Below are positions 1 to 8,318 of a stretch of DNA of 19,766 bases, piece after piece. A program made the position numbers and the translations under genes. The stretch comes from Lachnospiraceae bacterium (GTDB taxonomy: Bacteria > Bacillota > Clostridia > Lachnospirales > Lachnospiraceae). The notes under the pieces are model-generated. The model did no database searches. It was not told the DNA's origin and saw nothing but the letters and a program-made list of their open reading frames with translations. Position 1 is the first letter of the stretch; each line of letters begins with the position of its first letter. The stretch spans positions 1-19,766 of the forward strand of contig JAGAEH010000141.1 of the NCBI GenBank assembly GCA_017613225.1. The letters run 5' to 3'.

Positions 1-669
1 CAGTATGTCACCACCACCAATTCCGTCTGCCCCTTCGACGTCATGAAGGACATGTCCATCGTTGGCGGCCTGGTCGCCGATGACCGCGTATGGGTCTGCT
101 CTCCCGACGAGTCCAGATTCACCACTGCCGAAGAACTGTTCAAGTATGCCACCGAGCATCCCGGTGAGGTCAGCGTCTCCACTTCCGGCGCCGGCACCAT
201 CCCTACCATCTCCACCATCTACGTGCAGAACGCAGTCGGCTGCGAGTTCAACCCCATCGCTTACAACGGCGCTTCCGAAGCGAAGGCTGCTTTCCTGGGC
301 GGACACAATGACATCTATGCTACTTCCGTCGCCGACGTCGCTTCCATGATCGCCGAGAATCAGTGCAAGATCCTCTTCACCCTGACCGACGAGCGCATCT
401 ATGACGACGTTCCCACCGTCCGCGAGCTGGGCTATGACCTGACCAGCCTGACCACCATCCGCGGCCTGGCGATGCGCGCCGATACCGATCCCGCCATCGT
501 AGCTTACTGGGAAGACGTTCTGGAAATGGTCACCTCTGATCCTGAGTTCCTGGCCGAGGCCGAGAGCATGCAGCTGACCATCCGCTACATGGATTCCGAG
601 ACCGCTACCAAGACCTTCGACGAGTACTACAAGATCTTCCACGACATCAAAGAGGACCTTGGAATCTAA
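1..669 (+). CDS. tctC: TTT-family solute-binding protein TctC, 5'-truncated
   Basis: This is the C-terminal part of the extracytoplasmic substrate-binding subunit of a tripartite tricarboxylate transporter (TTT). It binds a carboxylate outside the membrane and passes it to TctA/TctB. The reading frame is open from base 1, so the start, signal peptide and about the first third of the protein lie outside the window; the 222 visible residues begin QYVTTT. Seen in the sequence: a periplasmic-binding-fold core with YNGASEAKAAFLGGHNDI, which fits the Bug/TctC ligand loop, and a C-terminal helix ending in FDEYYKIFHDIKEDLGI. The assignment is supported strongly by tctB and tctA directly downstream. 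The ligand cannot be read from the sequence: Bug proteins bind citrate, aromatic acids, amino acids and other acids. Confidence 0.88.
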   Translation, partial: QYVTTTNSVCPFDVMKDMSIVGGLVADDRVWVCSPDESRFTTAEELFKYATEHPGEVSVSTSGAGTIPTISTIYVQNAVGCEFNPIAYNGASEAKAAFLGGHNDIYATSVADVASMIAENQCKILFTLTDERIYDDVPTVRELGYDLTSLTTIRGLAMRADTDPAIVAYWEDVLEMVTSDPEFLAEAESMQLTIRYMDSETATKTFDEYYKIFHDIKEDLGI

Positions 670-689
670 CCTGCCGGATCCCGTCACTG

Positions 690-725
690 AAAAATGAGCC
701 CGCGTACCAACAAAGGCTCATTTTT
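690..725 (+). terminator. Intercistronic hairpin between tctC and tctB (attenuator/partial terminator)
   Basis: AAAAATGAGCC (690-700) and GGCTCATTTTT (715-725) form a perfect 11-bp stem around a 14-nt loop. The 3' arm ends in a run of T, so it looks like an intrinsic terminator. It sits 21 nt after the tctC stop and 40 nt before the tctB start. No promoter is evident between the hairpin and tctB, so partial readthrough or stabilisation of the tctC mRNA 3' end is the likely role. That would give more binding protein than membrane subunit, as known for other binding-protein transporters. Confidence 0.7.
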
Positions 726-765
726 CTTCAGAATCTTGAAAGTCATCCTGAAAGGAGTCAACACT

Positions 766-1218
766 ATGACTATGAGATGGAAAGAACGCCTGGCGGCGAT
801 AGGTTGTTTCGGCCTGTTCCTCTTCGCGTTTATCAATTCCCGTTCCTTCCCGGAAGTCCCGAAGATCCTTCCCACGGCCGTGACCGTCATCGGCATGGCG
901 CTCGCAGTGGGCCTCTTCGTCCGCACCTTCATCATGAAATATGAAGATGACGGCAAGAAGATGGACGCGGATCACAAGGCCGGCGCCATCAAAGTCGGTC
1001 TGGCCATCGTGATGCTGGTAGCCTACATCCTGCTGCTTTCCGTGGTCGGCTTCTTCGTAACTTCCTTCATCTTTATGATGGTCTTTGCCTACGTCATTGA
1101 CAATGAGAAGCGCAAACTGTGGCTGTATCCTGTCGTTTCAGCCGGCCTGCTTCTGGTCGTCTGGGGGATCTTCGGGCTCTTCCTGAAGGTACCGCTCCCC
1201 AAGGGCATTCTGTTTTAA
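766..1218 (+). CDS. tctB: TTT-family small membrane subunit TctB
   Basis: 150-residue integral membrane protein, the small subunit of the TTT transporter that works with TctA in the cytoplasmic membrane. Four to five hydrophobic segments are visible: about residues 9-24, 33-53, 77-110 (long enough for two helices) and 121-138. The C-terminus LKVPLPKGILF is characteristic of TctB, whose family length is about 150. The start at 766 is chosen because AAAGGAG lies at 751-757 just before it. An upstream in-frame ATG at 694 lies inside the hairpin between tctC and tctB, has no ribosome binding site and would add a non-conserved leader. The tctA start follows after 12 nt, so the two are co-transcribed. 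Confidence 0.87.
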   Translation: MTMRWKERLAAIGCFGLFLFAFINSRSFPEVPKILPTAVTVIGMALAVGLFVRTFIMKYEDDGKKMDADHKAGAIKVGLAIVMLVAYILLLSVVGFFVTSFIFMMVFAYVIDNEKRKLWLYPVVSAGLLLVVWGIFGLFLKVPLPKGILF

Positions 1219-1230
1219 GGAGGACGTGAC

Positions 1231-2796
1231 ATGGGTACTATACAAAGCATCTTATCCGGTTTTGGAAACGCGTTCACTCTGACCAACATGCTGGTGCTGA
1301 CCGGCGGTACGGTCCTCGGCATCATCTTCGGCGCACTGCCCGGCGTCTCCTCGACCATGGGCGTGGCCGTGCTGATCCCCCTCACTTACGGTATGAATCC
1401 GGTCACCGGCCTGATCATGCTGGCTGGCATCTACTGCGGTTCCGTCTACGGCGGTTCCATATCGGCCTGCCTGCTGAACACCCCCGGTACACCGGCCTCA
1501 GCTGCCGCAACTTTGGACGGCTTCCCCATGACCAGAAACGGCCGCGGCGGCGAAGCGCTACACGAAGCCTGCATCGCCTCGTTCTGGGGCGGCATCTTCG
1601 GCGCGATCGTGCTGCTGTTCCTGGCCCCCACCATCGCCACCTTCTCCCTGAAGTTCGGCTCTCAGGAGAACGCCATGATGGCCATCTTCGGCCTGACGAT
1701 CATCGTATCGCTGTCCAACGGTTCCCTCTTAAAAGGCTTTTTGTCCGGCCTGATCGGCCTGCTGATGTCCCTGGTCGGCATGGACATCACCACGGCCTAT
1801 CCGCGCTTTACCTTTAACATCACTACGCTGTACGGCGGCATCGCCATCATCCCTGCCATCGTCGGCCTGTATTCCATGTCCCAGCTGCTCACGTCCTCCG
1901 GTGAAAAGACCGGCGTGCTGGTCAACGAGGACAGCATCAAGAACATGAAGGTCCCGAAGGTCCGGCTCAAAGATTTTGTCCGCTACCCGATGACCTACAT
2001 CAAGTCTTCGATCATCGGTGCCTTTGTCGGTATCGTTCCCGGCGCGGGCGGCAACATCGCCGGCTACATCGCCTACAACGAAGCCAAGCGTGCCTCCAAG
2101 ACGCCTGAAGAATTCGGCAAGGGCTGCCGTGAAGGCGTCGCGGCCACCGAAGCTGCCAACAACGCAGTCTGCGGCGGTTCCCTGATCCCGATGCTGACCC
2201 TCGGCATCCCCGGCAACTCCGTGGCAGCCGTGCTGATGGGCGGTCTGCTGATCCAGGGCCTGACCCCCGGCTACAGCCTGTTCAGCACCTACGGACATAT
2301 CACCTATCCTTTCCTGGCAGGCTTCATCCTGGCGCAGTTCGCGTTCACGATCATCGGCCTGCTGGGCGCAAAGCAGTTTGCCAAGGTCGTCAAAGTGCCG
2401 AAGGGCTTCCTGCTTGCCGGTATCGGCGTGCTCTGCGTGGTGGGTTCCTATGCCGCCAGCAACAACATCGCCGACGTATACATCATGCTGATCTTCGGTA
2501 TCCTGGGATACTTGCTGAAGACTGCCGGCTTTGACATCTCCGCCATCGTTCTGGGTCTGATGCTCGGCTCCATCGCCGAAGCCGGATTCATGCAGTCCTA
2601 CGCGCTGTACCAGAAGGATCTCGGTCAGACGCTGGCCAGCTTCGTCACCCGCCCGATCAGCCTGATCCTGATCCTGATCTCCGTCGCCAGCTGCTTCTCT
2701 CCTCTGCTCAGCAAGAGAAAAGCAAAGAAGAAAGCCGCTAAGCTTGCCGCACAGCAGGCTGCAGAGAAGGCTGAAGAGAAGAACGACGAGGAGTGA
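1231..2796 (+). CDS. tctA: TTT-family large membrane subunit TctA
   Basis: 521-residue permease, the translocation channel of the tripartite tricarboxylate transporter, secondary-active in studied members. Family hallmarks are present: the N-terminal repeat GALPGVSSTMGVAVLIPLTY and YGGSISACLLNTPGTPAS, and the second repeat with PGAGGNIAGYIAYNEAKRAS and LTLGIPGNSVAAVLMGGL. About ten to twelve hydrophobic segments cover residues 15-490. The C-terminal tail (about 495-521) is unusually rich in Lys, Ala and Glu and should be cytoplasmic. TAAGGAGG immediately upstream fixes the start. It lies between tctB (12 nt) and the amidohydrolase gene (24 nt), which indicates a shared transcript. Confidence 0.93.
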   Translation: MGTIQSILSGFGNAFTLTNMLVLTGGTVLGIIFGALPGVSSTMGVAVLIPLTYGMNPVTGLIMLAGIYCGSVYGGSISACLLNTPGTPASAAATLDGFPMTRNGRGGEALHEACIASFWGGIFGAIVLLFLAPTIATFSLKFGSQENAMMAIFGLTIIVSLSNGSLLKGFLSGLIGLLMSLVGMDITTAYPRFTFNITTLYGGIAIIPAIVGLYSMSQLLTSSGEKTGVLVNEDSIKNMKVPKVRLKDFVRYPMTYIKSSIIGAFVGIVPGAGGNIAGYIAYNEAKRASKTPEEFGKGCREGVAATEAANNAVCGGSLIPMLTLGIPGNSVAAVLMGGLLIQGLTPGYSLFSTYGHITYPFLAGFILAQFAFTIIGLLGAKQFAKVVKVPKGFLLAGIGVLCVVGSYAASNNIADVYIMLIFGILGYLLKTAGFDISAIVLGLMLGSIAEAGFMQSYALYQKDLGQTLASFVTRPISLILILISVASCFSPLLSKRKAKKKAAKLAAQQAAEKAEEKNDEE

Positions 2797-2820
2797 TCCT
2801 CATCTGAGAAAGGAGCCACT

Positions 2821-3954
2821 ATGGAAACGTCGATCCTTATTAAAGGCGGTCACGTGATCGATGCCTTTCAGGGCATTGACGCGGTACAGGACGTAAGCTG
2901 CGTCGGAGCGCAGATGAGTGCCGCTCCGGGCGAGGCTCCGGTCCTGGTAAACGCGGAAGGCTGCTACGTCCTGCCCGGCCTCATCGACTACCACGCGCAT
3001 CTGTTTGATGGCGGCGACTCTCTCGGGATCAACGCGGACCTGCTGCTGGCGGCCGGCGTCACCACTGTGGTGGATGCCGGATCCACCGGCTATATCAATT
3101 ACGGGCTCCTGAAAAAGACCGTGATCGACGGCTCGCAGATCAGCGTCAAGGCTCTGCTGAACATCTGCCCCTTCGGGAATCCCGCGGGGGGCTACCATGA
3201 GAACTATGACTCCGCGATCTTTCAGCCGGATGAAATAGCCCGTCTGATCCGCAGAGACTATCCGGACCCTCTTCTGGGTCTGAAGATGCGGATCAGCCGG
3301 GAGATCATGGAAGGACGCAGCATGGAGGACTACCGCAAGGCCGTTTCGATCGCGGAGGAGCTGAACGTGCCCTTCGTGGTGCACATCCCCGATCCTTTCG
3401 AGGAGATCGGCAAGATCCTGGACCTGCTGCGCCCGGGCGATACTGTGGCCCACGTCTATCACGGCAAAGGCCAGACGATGTTCACCGAAGACGGCAGGAT
3501 CCATCCCGCCTTCCTGGCAGCCAGAGAGCGCGGCGTCCTGTTCGACGTGGCCAACGCCTGCACGAACTGCGACCACCGCGTGGCAAAGAAAGCGATCGAT
3601 GCCGGCTTCCTGCCGGACATCATCAGCACGGATCTGACCAAGATCGGCTTCGCGAAGCCCCACATGGTGAAGAACCTGCCCTTCGTCCTGTCCAAGTTCA
3701 TGGCCCTGGGCATGGATCTGAACACAGTCGTGGCCGCGGCCACCTCGGCTCCGGCAAAAGCCATGGGCATGAGCGGAAAGATCGGCACCTTAAGACCCGG
3801 CGCCAACGCCGACATCACCATCTGTGAACTGCGGGAGAAACCTATGCTGTTTACAGACAAATTCGGAAACAGTCATACCGGCACCAAAGCACTGGTCCCC
3901 GTGATGACGATCCACAACGGACAATTTGCCTACTGCAGTCCGGAGTTCAACTGA
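2821..3954 (+). CDS. Amidohydrolase/deacetylase-family metallohydrolase (dihydroorotase-like)
   Basis: 377-residue cytoplasmic enzyme of the amidohydrolase superfamily, which hydrolyses cyclic amides, N-acyl groups or related bonds with a binuclear metal centre. The full ligand set can be seen: H58-x-H60 (DYHAH), K155 in LGLKMR (the expected carboxylated lysine), H188 (VVHIP), H211 or H214 (VAHVYHGKG) and D271 (STDLTK). The C-terminus carries the usual beta-sandwich motif LRPGANADITI. The start has AAAGGAG upstream. It resembles the 'amidohydrolase/deacetylase family metallohydrolase' group more than true dihydroorotase, since there are no pyrimidine genes nearby. Between tctA (24 nt) and the aldolase gene (37 nt), it probably acts on the imported compound or a product of it. 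Substrate unknown. Confidence 0.85.
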   Translation: METSILIKGGHVIDAFQGIDAVQDVSCVGAQMSAAPGEAPVLVNAEGCYVLPGLIDYHAHLFDGGDSLGINADLLLAAGVTTVVDAGSTGYINYGLLKKTVIDGSQISVKALLNICPFGNPAGGYHENYDSAIFQPDEIARLIRRDYPDPLLGLKMRISREIMEGRSMEDYRKAVSIAEELNVPFVVHIPDPFEEIGKILDLLRPGDTVAHVYHGKGQTMFTEDGRIHPAFLAARERGVLFDVANACTNCDHRVAKKAIDAGFLPDIISTDLTKIGFAKPHMVKNLPFVLSKFMALGMDLNTVVAAATSAPAKAMGMSGKIGTLRPGANADITICELREKPMLFTDKFGNSHTGTKALVPVMTIHNGQFAYCSPEFN

Positions 3955-3991
3955 AGCCTGCTGCAGATCACAAGTTTAGGAGGAATGAATA

Positions 3992-5002
3992 ATGGTTAAA
4001 TTAATGGATTGCACCCTGCGCGACGGCGGCAACGTAGTTGGTAAGGGTTTTAACGCGGAGATCACCGACATCGTCCTGGACGGCCTGACGGCCTGCCACG
4101 TGCCGATCATCGAGTTCGGCAACGCCGGCGGCATCGGCGCCTATGAGGTGGCCGGCTTCACCGCGGCGGAGAAGGACGACGTCTATCTGGAGATCGCCAA
4201 GAAGTACATGGACCGCGGTTCCGAGCTGGGCATGTTCTTCAATGCCAAGAGATACATGGAAAAGAGCGTGGATACCGCCAAGGAAGCCGGACTCAAGTTC
4301 CTGCGCGTCGGCGCTGACGCCGGCGAAGTGAAGATCTCCGCCCCCGTTGTAAAGGTCATCAAGGAGAAAGGCCTGAAAGCTTACTACTCCGAGATGAAGG
4401 CCTATCTGCTGAGCCCGGATGAGCTGGCCGAAGAAGCCAAGATCCTGGCGGATGCCGGCCTTGACATGATCACCGTGATGGACTCCGCCGGCACCATGAT
4501 GCCGAAGGACGCCGCCGAGTATACCCGCAAGCTGAAGGCCGCCGTGGACATCCCCGTTGCCTTCCACTGCCACAACAACCTGTTCCTGTCGGCCGCCAAC
4601 GCCATCGCGGCCTACGAGAACGGCGCGGATATCCTGGACTGCGGCCTGATGGGCATGGCCCGCAGCGCCGGCAACCTGGCCACCGAGGCCTGTGTGGCTC
4701 TGATGCAGCGCATGGGCGAGATGAAAGACGTTGACCTGTACGGCATGCTCTCCTTCATCGATGAGCGCCTGATGCCTGCCATGAAGCCCTTCGGCTATCA
4801 CAATCCCGTGCCGCCGCTGGATCTGGTGTTCGGCCTTTCCGGCTGCCACTCCAGCTTCCTGAAGCGCTACAAGGCCGTCGCGGACGAGACCGGCGTGAAC
4901 CTGTACCGCCTGATCGTGGAGACCTCCGCCATCAACCGCAGGAATCCCGACGACGCCCTGATCCGCAGCGTGGCTGAGAAGCTCCTCAAAGAGAACGCTT
5001 AA
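3992..5002 (+). CDS. DRE-TIM metallolyase, 4-hydroxy-2-oxovalerate aldolase-like
   Basis: 336-residue TIM-barrel aldolase of the HMGL/DRE-TIM family, close to 4-hydroxy-2-oxovalerate aldolase (MhpE/DmpG, about 337 aa). Members use a divalent metal to cleave 4-hydroxy-2-oxoacids to pyruvate plus an aldehyde. Seen: the N-terminal signature MDCTLRDGG with R10 and D11, the metal ligands H192 and H194 in FHCHNN, and GLMGMARSAGNLATE, equivalent to the family's G-x-GRGAGN segment. AGGAGG precedes the ATG. The usual partner acetaldehyde dehydrogenase (MhpF/DmpF) is absent; a 2-hydroxyacid dehydrogenase follows after 13 nt instead. This suggests a different aldehyde/oxoacid chemistry from the classical meta-cleavage pathway. 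The reaction class is fairly sure; the substrate is inference. Confidence 0.82.
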   Translation: MVKLMDCTLRDGGNVVGKGFNAEITDIVLDGLTACHVPIIEFGNAGGIGAYEVAGFTAAEKDDVYLEIAKKYMDRGSELGMFFNAKRYMEKSVDTAKEAGLKFLRVGADAGEVKISAPVVKVIKEKGLKAYYSEMKAYLLSPDELAEEAKILADAGLDMITVMDSAGTMMPKDAAEYTRKLKAAVDIPVAFHCHNNLFLSAANAIAAYENGADILDCGLMGMARSAGNLATEACVALMQRMGEMKDVDLYGMLSFIDERLMPAMKPFGYHNPVPPLDLVFGLSGCHSSFLKRYKAVADETGVNLYRLIVETSAINRRNPDDALIRSVAEKLLKENA

Positions 5003-5015
5003 GGGGGACGCGGCA

Positions 5016-5990
5016 ATGACCAACGTGATCCTTGCCGGACAGTATCCGGCCAACACCTATGAAAAACTGTGCGAGCAGTTAAAAGGCCTGCCGGTCAACG
5101 TGCGCGCCGTGGACGATCCCGATGAATACGCCGCCATGACGGATGCCGAGATCATGATCCTGCGCATCTTCAAGGCGCCGAAGGAAGTGATCGAGCGCAA
5201 CCCCAACCTGAAGATGATCCTGCGCTGGGGCGCCGGTTTTGACTCCGTCGACATCGAAGCCGCCGGAAAGCAGGGCGTCTATGTGACCAACACTCCCGGC
5301 GCCAATGCCGATGCCGTTTCGGAGCTGGCCGCGCTTCTGATGATGGCCGTCTCCCGCAAGCTGCTGGTCCATACGACCCATCTCCGCCAAGGCGACTGGA
5401 GCAAGAACGAGTTCATCAACAGCTCCTTTACGCTGATGAACAAGACGGTCGGCCTGCTCGGCGCAGGCAACATCGGCCGCAAAGTGGCAAAGAAGGTCCA
5501 GGCCTTCGGCGCCACCACGGTCTATTACGATCCCTACCGCCTGCCGGAGGCGATGGAAAAGGAATTCTCCCTGGAATATCTGTCACTGGATGAACTACTC
5601 CCTCGATGTGATATCATTACCCTTCATCTTCCGCTGACAGAGGAGACCCGACATCTGATCGATGCCGCTGCTATCGAAAAGATGAAAACCGGCGCTATCC
5701 TGATCAATACTGCCCGCGGCGGCCTCGTGGACGACCATGCCCTGTTCGAAGCCGTGCAGAGCGGAAAACTGCTCGGCGCAGGCCTGGACGGCGTGGAGCG
5801 CGAGCCCCTGCAGCCCGACGACGAACTGTTCACCAACGACAACATCATCGTGACGCCCCATGTGGGCGGGGGGACCGCTGACATCGGTGAAGCCATCTTA
5901 CCCATGCTGGTAGGTGATATCCGCAGCCTCCTGAGCGGAGCAGCACCGAGATTCGTCGTTAACCGTCAGTTTTTGCCTGAGGGAAAGTAA
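5016..5990 (+). CDS. D-isomer-specific 2-hydroxyacid dehydrogenase, NAD-dependent
   Basis: 324-residue cytoplasmic dehydrogenase of the SerA/D-lactate dehydrogenase superfamily, interconverting a 2-oxoacid and a D-2-hydroxyacid. Visible elements are an N-terminal substrate domain, a Rossmann nucleotide site GLLGAGNIGRKVA followed by a beta strand ending in YYDPYR (no acidic residue in NADP style is obvious), and the catalytic triad R234 (INTARGG), E263 (VEREP) and H282 (TPHVGGGT). It lacks the ACT domain of long phosphoglycerate dehydrogenases. It is the last gene of the catabolic operon, 13 nt after the aldolase gene, with GGGGGA as a weak-to-moderate ribosome binding site, and is followed by a terminator. 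It probably reduces or oxidises the oxoacid partner of the aldolase reaction. Confidence 0.88.
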   Translation: MTNVILAGQYPANTYEKLCEQLKGLPVNVRAVDDPDEYAAMTDAEIMILRIFKAPKEVIERNPNLKMILRWGAGFDSVDIEAAGKQGVYVTNTPGANADAVSELAALLMMAVSRKLLVHTTHLRQGDWSKNEFINSSFTLMNKTVGLLGAGNIGRKVAKKVQAFGATTVYYDPYRLPEAMEKEFSLEYLSLDELLPRCDIITLHLPLTEETRHLIDAAAIEKMKTGAILINTARGGLVDDHALFEAVQSGKLLGAGLDGVEREPLQPDDELFTNDNIIVTPHVGGGTADIGEAILPMLVGDIRSLLSGAAPRFVVNRQFLPEGK

Positions 5991-6013
5991 ACAGCTGATC
6001 AGGAATTAAAAAA

Positions 6014-6038
6014 GAGGCCCCGCGTTATACGGGGCCTC
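6014..6038. terminator. Bidirectional intrinsic terminator
   Basis: GAGGCCCCG (6014-6022) pairs perfectly with CGGGGCCTC (6030-6038) across a 7-nt loop. A T-rich tract follows on the + strand (ATTTTTCTCTT) and an A-run precedes it, which becomes TTTTTT on the - strand. It lies 24 nt after the dehydrogenase stop and 13 nt past the stop of the convergent amidase gene, so it can end both transcripts. Confidence 0.9.
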
Positions 6039-6051
6039 ACATTTTTCTCTT

Positions 6052-7518
6052 CTATTTCCCGTCAAAGTAGATCTTGATCCCTGCCAGCAGCGCCTTCGCT
6101 GCCTTCTTGCAGGCGCTGTCCGTATGGGAGGAACACTGGTTGCCCATCTCGATGTCCACCGAAGGCACCGTGCTGTAGGAGGTCTGGGTCAGGTCCATGT
6201 CCAGCTCGCCTTCGTCCCACACTTTATACCCGGTATTCTTCAGTCCCTTGATCAGGGCATGTCCCAGGGCTTCGTGCTTCTTCCAGTTGGCGGAGACCGG
6301 CTTCATGCTCTTTAACGCGTTGGGGACGGACATGAAGTAGGCGCCTTTGTCGTAGCTGTAGCCGTCGTCGTCGTAATGGATGGCGATGTGGCAGTCCGCT
6401 TTGTTGTTGCAGATGACGGTCCGGGCCACGTTGTCCAGCTGGACGTCGTCGCCGGTGCGGAGCATCAGCACGTCAAAGCCCTCCTCCAGCAGCATGTCTT
6501 TCAAATACAGCGCCACCTTCAGCGTGATCTTTGCCTCCGGCGTGCCGTCCCTAAAGTCCATGCCGGAGCTGACGGCATAGGCCTTTGTCTCGCCGGCGGC
6601 CGTGGTCCCGCCGGTCACCTTGGGCGAGTGGTCCGGATGGCACCAGGTCTTGACGGAGCTGCCGCCCTTGGTCCCGTGGCCCGCGTTGATCCCGACCACG
6701 ATCCCCCGGCGGTTGGTCTGGGCGTAATACAGTACCGCCGTGCCGCTGTGGATGGCGGACTCATTCGCGTACTGCCAGCCTGTGTTCAGTTTGACGTTTG
6801 TCTGCTTGGGGACTGTCAGTTTGAGCGGCACGGCTTTGCTGGTGACGGAATTGCCCGCGCTGTTGGTCACTTTGCAGCGGAACTGGGCTCCGTTGTGCTT
6901 CGCCTTGGTGGTCAGCTGCAGCTTCGCTGTTTTGGCGGAAGAAAGGGTCGAACGCTTCCAGCTGCCTCCCTCCAGTTTTATGTACCACTGGTACTTCAGC
7001 CCGGTACCGGAGGCGGTGACCTTGAAGACGGCCTTCTGGCCCTCCGTCAGTTCCAGGCTCTCCGGCTGCTTTGTAATGGAAGGGCGTACGGTGAGCTTCA
7101 CCGTATTGGAGTAGACGGCACTGGCGCCGGCTTTTTTGATCTTGCAGCGGTAGACGTGCCCGCTGTACTCCGCCAGTCCCTTTACGGACAGCTTTGCCGT
7201 CTGGGAGGATTCCGACTTGAGCCGCATCCATCTGCCGTCCTTCAGCTGGCGGTACCACTGATACTTCAGCCCCTCTCCCTGGGCCTTTACCGGAAAGACC
7301 GCCGTCTTTCCCTCCGCCACGGTGACGTTTTTCGGCTGGGTCGTGATGACCGGCGCGGCCGTCTCCGTCTCGCCCTCGGCGTAAGCGGGGGCCGGCGTCC
7401 CCATGGCAAGGATCATCAGCGCCGCGAACAGTGCCAGCAGCGCTGCCGGAAGACGGAGCTTGACGGCCCCGGACAACGGGAGAAAGGTCTTATTGTTATG
7501 ATGTCTTCCGTATGTCAT
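6052..7518 (-). CDS. Secreted N-acetylmuramoyl-L-alanine amidase with two Ig-like domains
   Basis: 488-residue exported cell-wall hydrolase. A basic N-terminus and hydrophobic stretch (about residues 20-46) ending APAYA-EG look like a signal peptide. Two Ig-like domains follow (about 55-145 and 147-238), each with a QP..(V/L)..(T/A)EGQ/K start, a Y-Q-W-Y strand and YRCK or FRCK. The partner cysteine of a typical Ig disulfide is missing in both (AVFPVKA, AVFKVTA). The C-terminal half is an Amidase_3 domain that cuts the MurNAc-L-Ala bond. Its zinc/catalytic set is present: H281 (NAGHG), E328, H381 (AIHYDDD) and E457 (VDIEMGN). AGAAGGAG precedes the start. The gene lies 17 nt downstream of the GntR gene, so it probably shares that operon, an odd pairing with sugar metabolism. 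Confidence 0.85.
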   Translation of the reverse strand: MTYGRHHNNKTFLPLSGAVKLRLPAALLALFAALMILAMGTPAPAYAEGETETAAPVITTQPKNVTVAEGKTAVFPVKAQGEGLKYQWYRQLKDGRWMRLKSESSQTAKLSVKGLAEYSGHVYRCKIKKAGASAVYSNTVKLTVRPSITKQPESLELTEGQKAVFKVTASGTGLKYQWYIKLEGGSWKRSTLSSAKTAKLQLTTKAKHNGAQFRCKVTNSAGNSVTSKAVPLKLTVPKQTNVKLNTGWQYANESAIHSGTAVLYYAQTNRRGIVVGINAGHGTKGGSSVKTWCHPDHSPKVTGGTTAAGETKAYAVSSGMDFRDGTPEAKITLKVALYLKDMLLEEGFDVLMLRTGDDVQLDNVARTVICNNKADCHIAIHYDDDGYSYDKGAYFMSVPNALKSMKPVSANWKKHEALGHALIKGLKNTGYKVWDEGELDMDLTQTSYSTVPSVDIEMGNQCSSHTDSACKKAAKALLAGIKIYFDGK

Positions 7519-7535
7519 GAAATGCTCCTTCTGTA

Positions 7536-8276
7536 TTACAGCCCCTGGCGGATCCGCAGGGTGAAGATCTGTCCGTTCATGAGCTGCGTGCCCACGTAAA
7601 GGGGTTCCCCCGTCTGGGTGTAGGCAGTGCTGCGGATCATGATCAGCGGCGTGCCCTCCGGGACTTCCAGCAGCCCGGCTTCTCCGGGACCGGCGGCGCA
7701 GATCCGGATCTCCTTGTCGGACCGGGCCACCGTGACCCCGCTGCGCTCCTTCAGGCAGGCAAACAGAGACCTGTCGTTCAGATCTTCCCGCAGCAGGTAG
7801 GCATAGTCCGGACCGAACCAGCAGTTTTCTATGGCCACCGGAAAACCGTCGGCGGTCCGCAGCCTGGAGAGAAACACCCCCGTTACCGGGTCTGCCTGCG
7901 GATCTTCCGAAAGCAGCCCCAGGGCCGCGGCAATCTCCCTGTCCAGTTCTTCCGTTCCGGACCGGATCAGCCTGGCGCCGGGCTTCAGCCCCTGGCTTTT
8001 GCAGGATTCGGTAAAGCTCATCAGGGAACCGGCGTCCCGCACAAAGCGGCTGTCGCAGACGAAGGTCCCCCGCCCCTGCTGCTTGTCCAGCAGCCCTTTT
8101 TTGCAGAGTTCCGCCACCGCTCTCCGCACGGTGATGATGCTCACCCCGAACTCGTCCAGGAGCTCCTTTTCCGTGGGGATGCGGTCGCCGGCCTTCAGTT
8201 CCCCGGAACGGATGCGCTGTTCCAGGGCCTCTTCGATCTGCAGATATAAAGGTTTTTCCCTGTTCTTGTCAATCAT
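7536..8276 (-). CDS. GntR/HutC-family transcriptional regulator with UTRA domain
   Basis: 246-residue DNA-binding regulator. Residues about 8-72 form the GntR winged helix (PLYLQIEEALEQRI, GDRIPTEKELLDEFGVS, TVRRAVAELCKKGLL, GRGTFV). Residues about 95-235 form the UTRA effector-binding domain, typically responding to a sugar phosphate or amino-sugar, with the C-terminal YVGTQLMNGQIFTLRIR strand. No strong ribosome binding site is seen before the ATG (GGAAG lies about 15 nt upstream), so translation may be weak or coupled to the SIS gene, whose stop is 42 nt upstream. It lies between the SIS-domain gene and the amidase gene. By analogy with FrlR it probably represses this operon, with the palindrome at 9388-9409 as a candidate site. 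Confidence 0.9.
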   Translation of the reverse strand: MIDKNREKPLYLQIEEALEQRIRSGELKAGDRIPTEKELLDEFGVSIITVRRAVAELCKKGLLDKQQGRGTFVCDSRFVRDAGSLMSFTESCKSQGLKPGARLIRSGTEELDREIAAALGLLSEDPQADPVTGVFLSRLRTADGFPVAIENCWFGPDYAYLLREDLNDRSLFACLKERSGVTVARSDKEIRICAAGPGEAGLLEVPEGTPLIMIRSTAYTQTGEPLYVGTQLMNGQIFTLRIRQGL

Positions 8277-8318
8277 GGCAGTCTGGCTGTTCTTCCGTTA
8301 TCTATCCGGATCGGCGGA

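Noticed and set aside
694..765. Longer N-terminus for TctB starting at the ATG at 694
   Set aside because: The ATG lies within the terminator-like hairpin, has no ribosome binding site, and a strong site precedes the ATG at 766.
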